From contig CAZNDH010000001.1 in NCBI GenBank assembly GCA_964571765.1, forward strand, positions 96,111-160,110: 64,000 nt of DNA. Direction: 5' to 3'. Under the pieces are notes generated by a model that did not search any database, was not told where the DNA came from, and saw nothing but the letters and a program-made list of their open reading frames with translations. Of this stretch, positions 35,087-43,593 are shown one piece after another (position 1 is the stretch's first letter; the number at the start of each line of letters is the position of its first letter). Source of the stretch: ZC4RG35 sp964571765. GTDB taxonomy: Bacteria > Actinomycetota > Acidimicrobiia > Spongiisociales > ZC4RG35. The position numbers were made by a program, and so were the translations under genes.

Positions 35087-35373
35087 TAGTCCTCTGGGTC
35101 TCGGGCTCATTCGCACCCATGTCCAGCCGCCTCGGAGCCGGCGGGTGACTGCCGGGCCACCTCGCCGGACATGAGGAGATTGTGTCGTCCGGTACCAGTC
35201 ATCACCAGTGTTGGAATGGCCCGGAGCATCGACAGCTGCCCAACCCAGGGGGTCGACGGTCCAGCCGGAGAGGACGAGTTCAAACGGCCCACAGAGGTCA
35301 ACAAAGGCGAGAGCGTCGGCAGACGAGCCGTCCTTGACGGCTCGCCTGCCGTTGAAATCCCTTCAGACCCGGC

Positions 35374-35796
35374 TCAGGTGGTCTTCACCGGAATCGTCTG
35401 AGGCTCGAGTTCGGCCTCTTCGGGGAGCATTACGCGAATGGTGAGCACCCCGTTGTCAGACGTGGCGACGATCTTGTCGGCGCTGACGCCTTCGGGCATC
35501 GGGATCCGCCGCTGGAACTTTCCGTAGCTCCGCTCGTGGATGTACCGGTCGTCTTCAGTTACCTCCTTCTCCTCGGTCTTCTCCCCCTTGATGACGAGGT
35601 AGTTCCCGTCGAGGGTCACTTCGACTTCCTTGGGATCCACCCCGGCGAGCTCCGCGGTGACCATCAGCTCGCTCCCCCCCTTGACCACGTCGATCGAGGG
35701 GCGAAAGTCGAACTCAAAGTCCCCGAAGATCCGGGGAAGGGTCACCCGAAACTCCTTTTCGAAGTCCGAGAACGGCGCCCAGAGCTTCAACTCCAT
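35374..35796 (-). CDS. Hsp20/alpha-crystallin small heat shock protein
   Basis: The 140-aa protein has the alpha-crystallin domain (about 40-130) with SELMVTAELAGVDPKEVEVT, ERSYGKFQRRIPMPEGV and DNGVLTIRVMLPEE, and a C-terminal I-x-V anchor (TIPVKTT) used for oligomer assembly. It holds unfolding proteins as an ATP-independent chaperone. A GAGAGGAGGTGAA tract precedes ATG 35796. The HspR inverted repeat (HAIR) is not seen upstream. It is divergent from the baeRF-like gene. Confidence 0.93.
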   Translation of the reverse strand: MELKLWAPFSDFEKEFRVTLPRIFGDFEFDFRPSIDVVKGGSELMVTAELAGVDPKEVEVTLDGNYLVIKGEKTEEKEVTEDDRYIHERSYGKFQRRIPMPEGVSADKIVATSDNGVLTIRVMLPEEAELEPQTIPVKTT

Positions 35797-36068
35797 GATG
35801 TTTCACCTCCTCTCTCGGGCACGGATGAGGGCTCAACGGGCAACCCGGCACCCGTCACTCGAACGATCATTGGTCGATTTCCACCTGTCGGGTAGTGCCT
35901 AAAGGCCCGAATCGAGGAGGGCGAGCGGGCGTCAAAGTCCTTACCAAGGGGGCAGTAGACCGTGACCACCAGGCTCGCCTGATCGGGCAACCGGAAGATG
36001 AGACGGGTCCCGAATCGCCCGTGGGCTGCAGCAGGAGTCAACGGCCCGGAGAGGGTTACCCTCCGCTC

Positions 36069-37229
36069 ATGGCCCCAGCACGGGTACTAGGTGACATCGA
36101 CATCGTCTCAATCGAAGACCTGCGACGCCTCGGCCGCAGCCAGGGGCCGTGCATCTCGCTGAGCATGCCCACCCACCGCGCCGGGGCAGAGACGATGCAG
36201 GGGAGCATCCGGTTGGGCAATCTGATCGATGAGGCAGACCAGAGGCTGGAATACGCCGAAGTCGCCAAGCGCGACAGATGGGCCCTGCTCGATCCGCTTC
36301 GCTCCCTCGTCGACGACTTCGACTTCTGGCAACACCAGTCAGAAGGCCTCGCCCTCTTCTCCGCCCCCGGCGGAGTCGAGACCTTCCGTGTCGGGCTCCC
36401 CCTCGAGGAGGAGGTCACCGTGGGCTCCATTTTTCGAATCAGGCCGCTACTGCCCGCGGTCAGCGGAAACGGCGCCTTCCTCCTGCTGGCGTTGACCGAG
36501 AACAAGGTGCAGCTCTTCGAAATCACCCAGCACAGCATCGCCCAACTCGATCTGGGGCCGATACCCGGGTCTAAGTCCGAGGCGCTCTGGTTCGAGGACC
36601 AGGAGAGCCAGCTCCAGATGCGAGCCGGCGGGGAGGCAGCGGGCGGATTCCACGGCCACGGTCTGGGGGATGAGCAGCGCAAGGAGGCCCTGGAGAGATA
36701 CTTCAGGTTGGTCGACAAGGGAATTCACGAGAGGGTGGGCCACAGCCGACGGCCGATGATGCTGGCCTGCGTCGCCTACTACGAGCCCATCTTCCGAACC
36801 GTTTCGGACTACCCGACGATCGTGAGCGAGATCGTCGAAGGCAGCCCGGAACGTCTCCGCCCAGAGGAGCTCCATGAACGGGCATGGCCCGTCATGGAAC
36901 GTCACCATGCGGGCGCCCTCGAAGCGGCCCTCGACCGATATAGACAGCTCGCCGGTACCGGCATGACGGCGGGGACCATCGAGGCGGTCGTGGAGTCGGC
37001 GGCGCAGGGGCGAGTCGACACACTCCTCGTCGCCGAGGGCACGCCGGAGAGATGGGGCTCGCTCGACCGGACCTCGGGGACAGTCGAGATCACCGAGGAG
37101 CAGAGAACCCTCGACAATGACCTGGTCGACCTTGCCGTCGTCGAGGCCCTGGAACATGGTGGAACGGTTCATGTCGTGCCCCGTGGAAGCACAGCGGACA
37201 TCGAGGTGGCGGCGATCCTCCGATACTGA
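36069..37229 (+). CDS. baeRF (release-factor-like) family protein
   Basis: MAPARVLGDIDIVSIEDLRRL at 36069 is the likely start; upstream residues are not protein-like. The 386-aa protein resembles bacterial archaeo-eukaryotic release factor (baeRF) families in its order: CISLSMPTHRAGAETMQG at the N-terminus, a central LLALTENKVQLFEITQHS strand-turn, and a C-terminal eRF1 domain-3-like VDTLLVAEGTP region. baeRF proteins are thought to act on stalled ribosomes or in stress. A 13-bp palindrome GAGGGTTACCCTC lies 10-25 bp before the ATG. It is divergent from hsp20, which supports a stress role. Confidence 0.75.
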   Translation: MAPARVLGDIDIVSIEDLRRLGRSQGPCISLSMPTHRAGAETMQGSIRLGNLIDEADQRLEYAEVAKRDRWALLDPLRSLVDDFDFWQHQSEGLALFSAPGGVETFRVGLPLEEEVTVGSIFRIRPLLPAVSGNGAFLLLALTENKVQLFEITQHSIAQLDLGPIPGSKSEALWFEDQESQLQMRAGGEAAGGFHGHGLGDEQRKEALERYFRLVDKGIHERVGHSRRPMMLACVAYYEPIFRTVSDYPTIVSEIVEGSPERLRPEELHERAWPVMERHHAGALEAALDRYRQLAGTGMTAGTIEAVVESAAQGRVDTLLVAEGTPERWGSLDRTSGTVEITEEQRTLDNDLVDLAVVEALEHGGTVHVVPRGSTADIEVAAILRY

Positions 37230-37314
37230 GGTGCGACGGCGCCCGGATCATCGTCCCGGCGGTAGGGAAGGCCGGTCTCGGCAGTGGCACCAAGCACAGC
37301 CCGAGCGCAGAGGC

Positions 37315-37992
37315 TCACACCCCCAGATGGGCCTTGAACCACGCCGAGGCCAGGGAGGCAACCTCGTCCAGGGCCCCAGGCTCCTCGAAGAGGTGGCCTG
37401 CTCCGGGCACCACCTCGAGGAGCGCGGGGCAGGTCATCGCCGCCAGGGCCTGCCGGTTCAACTCGAGGACGGCAACGTCGTCGCCACCGACTATGAACAG
37501 TGTTGGCGCCACCACCCGGGGGAGGCTGCCCATGGCCAGATCGGGGCGGCCACCACGCGAAACCACGGCGGCCACCTGGTCGGGCAGGGTCGCCGCGGCG
37601 GCCAGAGCGGCAGCTGCTCCGGTCGACGCACCGAAGATGCCCAGGGAAGGGGGGTTCGGAGTCGATGACCGGAGCCATCGGATCGCCCCGACGAGCCGGT
37701 TTGTGAGCAGGTCGATGTCGAACACCAAGGCGCGATCGGCTGCCTCATCCTCGGTGAGCAGGTCGACGAGCAGGGTGCCCAAGCCGGCGCGGTTGAGACG
37801 TGCGGCCACTGCTCGATTCCGTGGGCTGTGACGGCTGCTCCCCGAACCGTGGGCGAAGACCACTACTCCCCCGGACCCGGATCCTCGTGCCAAGGTGCCG
37901 GACAGGGAAAGCTCTCCCACAGGGACCTCGACATCCAGCTCCGGCCAATACTCTTCTCGACTTGCGGTCATGTCGGCTGGGGCATCTCCCAC
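37315..37992 (-). CDS. Alpha/beta hydrolase (dienelactone-hydrolase-like)
   Basis: The 225-aa hydrolase shows the oxyanion motif VVFAHGSGSSRHSPRN, nucleophile elbow FGASTGAAAAL (Ser near 123), acid Asp in IVGGDDVAVLELNR and His in VPGAGHLFEEPG. The fold is that of small dienelactone-hydrolase-like enzymes, which actinobacteria often encode beside phosphoribosyltransferases. The substrate is unknown. It starts 3 nt after the deacetylase stop, so the two are co-transcribed. ATG 37971 is an alternative start. Confidence 0.85.
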   Translation of the reverse strand: MGDAPADMTASREEYWPELDVEVPVGELSLSGTLARGSGSGGVVVFAHGSGSSRHSPRNRAVAARLNRAGLGTLLVDLLTEDEAADRALVFDIDLLTNRLVGAIRWLRSSTPNPPSLGIFGASTGAAAALAAAATLPDQVAAVVSRGGRPDLAMGSLPRVVAPTLFIVGGDDVAVLELNRQALAAMTCPALLEVVPGAGHLFEEPGALDEVASLASAWFKAHLGV

Positions 37993-37995
37993 CCT

Positions 37996-38865
37996 TCACC
38001 CGATGAGCTCGGAGAGGGTCACAAAGCCGTACCCGGCACTGTCGAGAGCGTCGAGAATCTGGGGCAGGGCCTGGTAGTCGGTTGAAGCGGCTCCCACATG
38101 CAACAGGATGATCGCTCCTGGCTGGGCTGCGTTGATCACCCGGGCAGCGACCATCTCCGGATCTAGTGATTTCCAGCCGAGGGAGTCCACCGTCCACATC
38201 ACCGAATACGCATACCCGGCGGCGCCCGCGTCCGCCAGGACACCCTGGTCGTAGGAGCCGTAAGGAGGGCGGAAGTAGGGCTTGGTGCTCCGACCGGTGA
38301 GCCTCGTGATGATCTCGTCGGTCCTCCGCAGCTGGGCAAGACGTTCCGGCGTGTCCAGTGTTTCCATGTGGGGATGGTCGTATGTGTGGTTGATCAGGGT
38401 ATGGCCCTCGGCTGCCATCCTGACCACCAGGTCCGAACTGGACTCAGCCCAACACCCGGTCAGACCAAACGACGCCTGGATCCCTCGGACGGCGAGAAGG
38501 TCGAGTATCTCATCTGCGTAGCCGCGGTCCGATCCCGCATCGAAGGTGAGCAACACCACCCTGCGATCGGTCTCGGCCTGCCGGACGACCCGTGCCGACA
38601 ACCCCGGTGTGGTCGTCGACGGCCTGGTCGCCGTGGTCGTCGCGGGCGCGATTGTCGCTGACGTCGAAGGGCTGATTGGCAGCGAGCTGGTGGTCGAAGA
38701 GGTCGTCGTCGAGGGGGCAGGACAGGACGTGGTCGGGTTGATCGTTGTGCTCGTGCTCGTGACGACAAGGGTCGTGGTCGATGCAACCGAGCCACCATCA
38801 CCGCAGGACGCCAGCAGGGTTGCGGTGATGACCATCAAGAGGACCAGAGACCTCGACCCGGCCAT
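37996..38865 (-). CDS. Lipoprotein polysaccharide deacetylase (NodB/CE4)
   Basis: ATG 38865 opens a lipoprotein signal (LVLLMVITATLLASC). A Ser/Thr-rich spacer of about 65 residues follows, then the CE4 NodB domain (about 95-289). CE4 motifs are VVLLTFDAGSDRGYA (the usual DD is DA here), LINHTYDHPHM (metal His pair), FRPPYGSYDQG, WTVDSLGW and IILLHVGA. It should remove N- or O-acetyl groups from cell-wall or capsule sugars outside the membrane. The TFDAG variant keeps the catalytic Asp but loses the second, metal-ligand Asp. Confidence 0.9.
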   Translation of the reverse strand: MAGSRSLVLLMVITATLLASCGDGGSVASTTTLVVTSTSTTINPTTSCPAPSTTTSSTTSSLPISPSTSATIAPATTTATRPSTTTPGLSARVVRQAETDRRVVLLTFDAGSDRGYADEILDLLAVRGIQASFGLTGCWAESSSDLVVRMAAEGHTLINHTYDHPHMETLDTPERLAQLRRTDEIITRLTGRSTKPYFRPPYGSYDQGVLADAGAAGYAYSVMWTVDSLGWKSLDPEMVAARVINAAQPGAIILLHVGAASTDYQALPQILDALDSAGYGFVTLSELIG

Positions 38866-38939
38866 GTTCCGATTGTCATGCCGCCATGCCCTCCCCGACA
38901 GGGCCCAATGGCCTGAAGACACTGGGATCTTTGGCGTCG

Positions 38940-39917
38940 TCAGTCGACGACGGCGACAGCTATCGACAGGTATATGACGATGGAGAGCAGGTCCTGGATC
39001 ACCGTGGCCAGTGGCCCGCTGCCAAATGCCGGATCGATTCCCATCCTGCCCAGGAGCCATGGCAGCACCAGAGCGACGGCGTTCGCCACGCTACAGGCGG
39101 CGGCAAGGGCCAGGGCCACGGTCACCACGACCGGTGCGTCCCCCCATATCAACATGCCAACTGGAAGAAACAGGACCCCCAGGATGACGCCGGCCACGAC
39201 GCCGGTGACCAGCTCGCGACCGATCACGTCCCGCACCGGGACCCCCACCGAAAGGCCCCGAATGACCAGTGTCTCGGTCTGGGTACCAACCGCGTCGGCG
39301 AGGTAGACCACGCCGGGGATGAACACTGCCAGCAGCAGGTGAGCCCGCAGCCGGTCTTCGAATCCTTCGACCACCATGGCCGCGCCGAGGGCGCCTGCCA
39401 GGCCGAGGAGCAGCCATGGCAATCTGTGTCCTAGCCTTTTCAGCACCGACTCCCTGCTTGCCCGTTCGGCGGGACCGGCCGAAGCGAGGAATCCGCCCAG
39501 CCGGGCCACGTCCTCCTCGTGATTCTGGAGCATGACTGCCAGGATTCGGTCTGGGGGGACCAGTCCGGCGAAACCTCCGCCATCGTCGACGAGGATGAGG
39601 CTGGACTCCCGATCGCGGGCTGCCATGGATGCAGCGACCTCCTCGTCCTCGTGCCCTCGGATCAGCGGAGGGTCGCTGTCCATGATGCTGTCGACGGTCT
39701 GCCGATCTTCGGCGGGGAGAAGGTCCTCGATGCGGACCACGCCGACAACGAGACCCTCGGAGTCGCATACCGGCAGGTCCCTGACGCTCTCGAATCTCAG
39801 ACTCTGCAGCCGGGTGCGGACGTCAATGACCGACTCGCCGACGGCAAGCACCGGCACATCCAGGGTGGCGTGGCTAGCTGCCGAGCCGGTGGGGAAGAAT
39901 GCCGGGGCGCTCATCAT
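38940..39917 (-). CDS. mgtE: Short MgtE-type magnesium transporter (CBS + channel, no N domain)
   Basis: ATG 39917 overlaps the P-type ATPase stop (ATGA). The 325-aa protein begins directly with two CBS domains (about 20-65 and 75-130). A basic connecting helix and a five-helix MgtE channel domain (about 165-325) follow, with the Mg-pore region GVVYLADAVGTQTETLVIRG. Full MgtE proteins are about 450 aa because of an extra N-terminal helical domain that helps Mg-dependent gating. It is missing here and I see no remnant. Mg2+ entry or exit along the gradient is the expected role. Confidence 0.88.
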   Translation of the reverse strand: MMSAPAFFPTGSAASHATLDVPVLAVGESVIDVRTRLQSLRFESVRDLPVCDSEGLVVGVVRIEDLLPAEDRQTVDSIMDSDPPLIRGHEDEEVAASMAARDRESSLILVDDGGGFAGLVPPDRILAVMLQNHEEDVARLGGFLASAGPAERASRESVLKRLGHRLPWLLLGLAGALGAAMVVEGFEDRLRAHLLLAVFIPGVVYLADAVGTQTETLVIRGLSVGVPVRDVIGRELVTGVVAGVILGVLFLPVGMLIWGDAPVVVTVALALAAACSVANAVALVLPWLLGRMGIDPAFGSGPLATVIQDLLSIVIYLSIAVAVVD

Positions 39918-42562
39918 GGTCCTCCAGTTCCCTCGTCATCTTGTGCATTGGCCCTCAAACCCTCCGATGCCCCTGAAATCCACCTGTGAACGGCCACGGC
40001 AAGCAAGCCGACCGTGGCGCCTGACACCACCAACGCCCAATCGGTTGCAGTCAAGGACACCGTCCGGAAGGTGGCCTGCGCCGGAGCCCAGGTCACGACG
40101 ATCAGTTGGAGCAACAATCCACCGGCGACCGCGGCGGTCAGCCATGGACCACCAAGCCACCCCGATCTGGCCGTCGGATGTCGGGACGCGGTAATGGCCG
40201 GTCTCCGGGCGATAAATGCATAGACCAGGTGGGTGAGCACCAGGGTGGTGAACAACACCGTCCGGCCGTGAGCCGGATCTCTCCCATGAAGAAGGGAAGC
40301 GGCGAGCCCCGCTGCCAGGCAGGCAGCCGCCATCAGGCCTCCCCGTACTGCGAGATGACCGAGCCGGTGGCGGTCCAACAGCTGAGAGTTGCGGGGCCGG
40401 GGAGGGCGGTGCATCAGGTCGGCATCGTGGCGGTCATTGCCCAGAGCAAGTGCGGGGAGACCGTCGGTGAGCAGATTGATCCAGAGCAGCTGCAAGGGGA
40501 GCAGAGGGACACCGAGCCAGGGCATGACCAACATCGCTCCGAGGACCACCCCAACCTCGGAGAGATTGCCCGCCACCAGGTAGTCGACGACCTTACGGAT
40601 GTTGTCGTAGATCCCCCGCCCCAAACGAGCGGCAGTGACGATGCTGGCAAGATCGTCGTCGGTCACCACCATGTCGGCAGCCTCCCGGGCGACGTCACTG
40701 CCTCGTGCTCCAAGAGCGACTCCGATATCGGCTCGACGCAATGCCGGTGCATCGTTGACCCCATCGCCGGTCATGGCCACCACCTCACCTCTCTCCTGGA
40801 GGGCCCTCACCAGGTCGAGCTTCTGGGAGGGCTCCACCCTGGCGTAGATCGAGGTGGCCTCCAGTGGATCGTCAGGGACTCCGCCCGCCTCCCTCATCTC
40901 GGCGCCGGTCAGCACGGCCCTCGATGTATCCAGGCCCACTTCGGATGCAATGGCCCGCGCCGTACCCGGATGATCACCGGTGGCCATGATCACCCTGATC
41001 CCCGCGGCACGAGACTCGGCTACGGCGGCGACAGCGCCCGGCCGCACCGGGTCTTTCAGGCCGAGAAGAGCCACGAAGATCAGATCCTGCTCGGCCTCTG
41101 CGGCACCGGGGGGTCGTGCTGCACGCCTGCCTTCGGCAAGGGCAATGACACGCAGCCCGGTGGAAGCCAGCTCTCCGGCAACGGCTAGCACCTCCTCACG
41201 ATCCTCGCTCCTGAGGGGATCGACCCGCTCATCGGTGCCGAGGCGGGTCACACAGAGCTCCAACATCGGCTCGGGTGCTCCCTTCGACAGGACCAGGTGG
41301 CCTTCGTCGAGCCGGTTGAGGGTGGTGACCCTCATCCGCTCGCCATCGAACGGCCACGCATCCACCTGGGGCAGCTCACTCCGGAAGGCTGACACCCGCT
41401 CGGCCCCGACGAAGCGCAGCAGGGCGTGTTCCATCGGATCACCGGTCGGAGCCCCGTCGGCGGCGTCACCAGCCAGAGATGCGATCCTGCAAGCGTGTTC
41501 GGCCAGCGGTCCCCGTACCGCGCCAGGCTGGACGACACCGGTGCCGTGTGACCAGAAAGCGGTGACCTCCATCCGGTTCTCGGTGAGGGTCCCCGTCTTG
41601 TCGGTGACGATCACGGTCGCTGACCCCAGTGTCTCGACAGCCGGAAGCCGCCGCACGATCGTCCCGTGACGCGCCATGCTGCGGACCCCCACGGCAAGGG
41701 CGACCAAGGTCACCGACGGGAGGCCTTCGGGGACGGCCGCCACAGCCAGGGCCACCGCTGTCAGAAAGGCTCGCTCCAACCCCTCCACCGTCAATCCCAG
41801 TCGAAGCAGGGTGGCGGCGAACACCACACAAGAGATGATCACCGCGGCCACGCCCAGGCGCAGGCTGAGTCGGCCCAGCTCCACCTGCAACGGAGTCGGC
41901 GTCCGGGGTGTCTCCAGGCTCCTTGCAATGTGCCCGAGCTCTGTGTCCGGGCCGGTGGCGACCACAACTGCCCTCGCCGACCCCCGAGTGACGAACGTCC
42001 CCCAGAAGAGGCGGTCCGTACCTGATTCCGGAGCACCGTCGGCCATGGCCTCCAGCCGTTTCGTTACCGGGGTCGACTCACCGGTGAGCATCGACTCATC
42101 GACTTCCAGCGCACCGGCTTCGAACAGGCGCGCATCGGCAGGTACGCCGTCGCCGGCCTCGACCCTGATGATGTCGCCGGGCGCAACCTCAACAGTCGGG
42201 ATACGCCTCAAGGCACCTTGTCGAAGCACGGTGGCCTGCGGGGTGCTCATCTGTTCGAGGGCGGCCAGGGCTTGGTCGGCACGGCCCTCCTGCACCAGGG
42301 CGATTGCCGCGTTGAGGATGACGATGGCCGCGATGGCGCCGGCCTCGAGTCTCTCGCCGAGGGCCAGTCCGGACACCGCAGCCGCGGCGATCAGCAGCAG
42401 GCTCATCGGTTCCTTCAGCTGATCGAGCGTCCTCAGCCAGAGCGAGCGCCGGCGCTTGCGTGGAAGCTCGTTGCGACCGACGGTTTCCAACCGACGCGTC
42501 GCCTCGTCATGGGTTAGGCCACGAGCAGGGTCTGTACCCTGCTGAGAGAGGAGATCTCCCAC
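39914..42562 (-). CDS. Cation-translocating P-type ATPase, P2 class
   Basis: GTG 42562 starts an 882-aa P2-ATPase with an N-terminal domain (GLTHDEATRRLETVGRNELP), MLTGEST (actuator), AAVPEGLPSVTLVALAVG (M4 ion site), VTDKTGTLTENRM, TGDGVNDAPALRRADIGVALG, and a six-helix C-terminal part. It exports a divalent cation, Ca2+ or Mg2+ being likely. The tight overlap with mgtE suggests that the two transporters are made in fixed ratio and share a substrate; this is inference. Confidence 0.93.
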   Translation of the reverse strand: MGDLLSQQGTDPARGLTHDEATRRLETVGRNELPRKRRRSLWLRTLDQLKEPMSLLLIAAAAVSGLALGERLEAGAIAAIVILNAAIALVQEGRADQALAALEQMSTPQATVLRQGALRRIPTVEVAPGDIIRVEAGDGVPADARLFEAGALEVDESMLTGESTPVTKRLEAMADGAPESGTDRLFWGTFVTRGSARAVVVATGPDTELGHIARSLETPRTPTPLQVELGRLSLRLGVAAVIISCVVFAATLLRLGLTVEGLERAFLTAVALAVAAVPEGLPSVTLVALAVGVRSMARHGTIVRRLPAVETLGSATVIVTDKTGTLTENRMEVTAFWSHGTGVVQPGAVRGPLAEHACRIASLAGDAADGAPTGDPMEHALLRFVGAERVSAFRSELPQVDAWPFDGERMRVTTLNRLDEGHLVLSKGAPEPMLELCVTRLGTDERVDPLRSEDREEVLAVAGELASTGLRVIALAEGRRAARPPGAAEAEQDLIFVALLGLKDPVRPGAVAAVAESRAAGIRVIMATGDHPGTARAIASEVGLDTSRAVLTGAEMREAGGVPDDPLEATSIYARVEPSQKLDLVRALQERGEVVAMTGDGVNDAPALRRADIGVALGARGSDVAREAADMVVTDDDLASIVTAARLGRGIYDNIRKVVDYLVAGNLSEVGVVLGAMLVMPWLGVPLLPLQLLWINLLTDGLPALALGNDRHDADLMHRPPRPRNSQLLDRHRLGHLAVRGGLMAAACLAAGLAASLLHGRDPAHGRTVLFTTLVLTHLVYAFIARRPAITASRHPTARSGWLGGPWLTAAVAGGLLLQLIVVTWAPAQATFRTVSLTATDWALVVSGATVGLLAVAVHRWISGASEGLRANAQDDEGTGGP

Positions 42563-42622
42563 GTCGTCGCACCCGGCGACCCATCCGTCGATGACAGCCG
42601 CCTCAGGACCCTCTGTCCGACT

Positions 42623-42946
42623 TCATCGGCGACGTCGTGCGCCGCCGAGCCCGCCACCGAGGAGTATTCCGGCGCCGAGCACGAATCCGAAGTCGTACCA
42701 GTTCCCGTTGTTGTGGACCTCATACAGGTTCACGTTGTCTGTGAACAGCGAGATCGCGAAGGTGACCGGGGCGATCACCCCGTGCCACAGGCCAAGCCAG
42801 AAGCCGGCCACATCCCGGCCCTCGGGCGCACTTCCCGCCTCGGGATTGAGCCCCGGCGCACAGGCGGCGAGGGTCACCGCGAGCATCACCAAGGCCAGCG
42901 CGGTACCAGCCCCCTTCCAGTCGAGTCGCCATCGAAGTGCCATCAT
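42623..42946 (-). CDS. Small lipoprotein-like membrane protein
   Basis: The 107-aa protein has a signal-like segment with a lipobox-like cysteine (VMLAVTLAACAPG), a short polar loop, then HGVIAPVTFAISLFTDNVNLY and a glycine-rich final helix (FVLGAGILLGGGLG) ending in RRRR. It recalls small conserved actinobacterial proteins of unknown role. It lies 60 nt upstream of the P-type ATPase in the same direction. Confidence 0.75.
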   Translation of the reverse strand: MMALRWRLDWKGAGTALALVMLAVTLAACAPGLNPEAGSAPEGRDVAGFWLGLWHGVIAPVTFAISLFTDNVNLYEVHNNGNWYDFGFVLGAGILLGGGLGGARRRR

Positions 42947-43037
42947 CTCCTGGAACCCTATCGCTCCGGATGACGATGCGGCCCGGCTCGCATAGCCGTG
43001 ATTGGGGGCCAGATAATGCGGCTCGGGCAGCCCGTCG

Positions 43038-43487
43038 TCACTGGACGGTTATCAACGTCCTGTCGGTGAGGTGGCCCACCTTGTGGGACACGCTACCCAG
43101 AAACACGCCACCGACGTCGCCCAGGCCGCGCCGGCCCATGACGATGCAGTCACAGCTCCTGGACTCGGCGGCGGCGGCGATCTCATCGGCTGCGTTGCCC
43201 ACGTACACCTCGGTGACAGCCACCTTTCCTCCGGACTCCCGAACCTGCAGGTCCGCTTCCCGGACCAGGTTCTCCCCGGCAGACTCGAGAAGCTCACGCT
43301 GTGACAGATAGAGATCCTCGACCTTGGCATACTCCGAAGGAAGGCTGGGCACCGAGGCCATGAGCCGCGCCGGGACCACGTGGACGACAAACACTTCCGC
43401 ACCAAACCGGCTGGACAACTTTCCCGCGAACCGGGCGGCCCGCGTCGAGTGCTCGGATCCGTCCACGGCTAGAAGAATCCTGTCCAC
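43038..43487 (-). CDS. Universal stress protein (UspA family)
   Basis: GTG 43487 follows AAAGGAG and begins VDRILLAVDGSEHSTRAAR, the UspA first strand and helix. The 149-aa protein ends with the ATP-binding pattern IVMGRRGLGDVGGVFLGSVS (G-x2-G-x9-G-S/T), so it belongs to the nucleotide-binding Usp group. Such proteins are made in growth arrest and stress. A 7-bp hairpin (43545-43561) lies between it and pfk. Confidence 0.9.
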   Translation of the reverse strand: MDRILLAVDGSEHSTRAARFAGKLSSRFGAEVFVVHVVPARLMASVPSLPSEYAKVEDLYLSQRELLESAGENLVREADLQVRESGGKVAVTEVYVGNAADEIAAAAESRSCDCIVMGRRGLGDVGGVFLGSVSHKVGHLTDRTLITVQ

Positions 43488-43593
43488 CGTGCTCCTTTCG
43501 TAGGGTTCAGGATGGCGAATGGAGGGGCCCAACCCTAGGCCATTGTGCCCGTTGCGGGCACCGGCGAACCGGCATCCCTCGGGGGGACATCGG

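Noticed and set aside
35171..35401. 76-aa plus-strand frame between the unknown gene and hsp20
   Set aside because: No Shine-Dalgarno, irregular codon use, overlaps the hsp20 end; I see nothing supported in the 287-bp gap 35087-35373.
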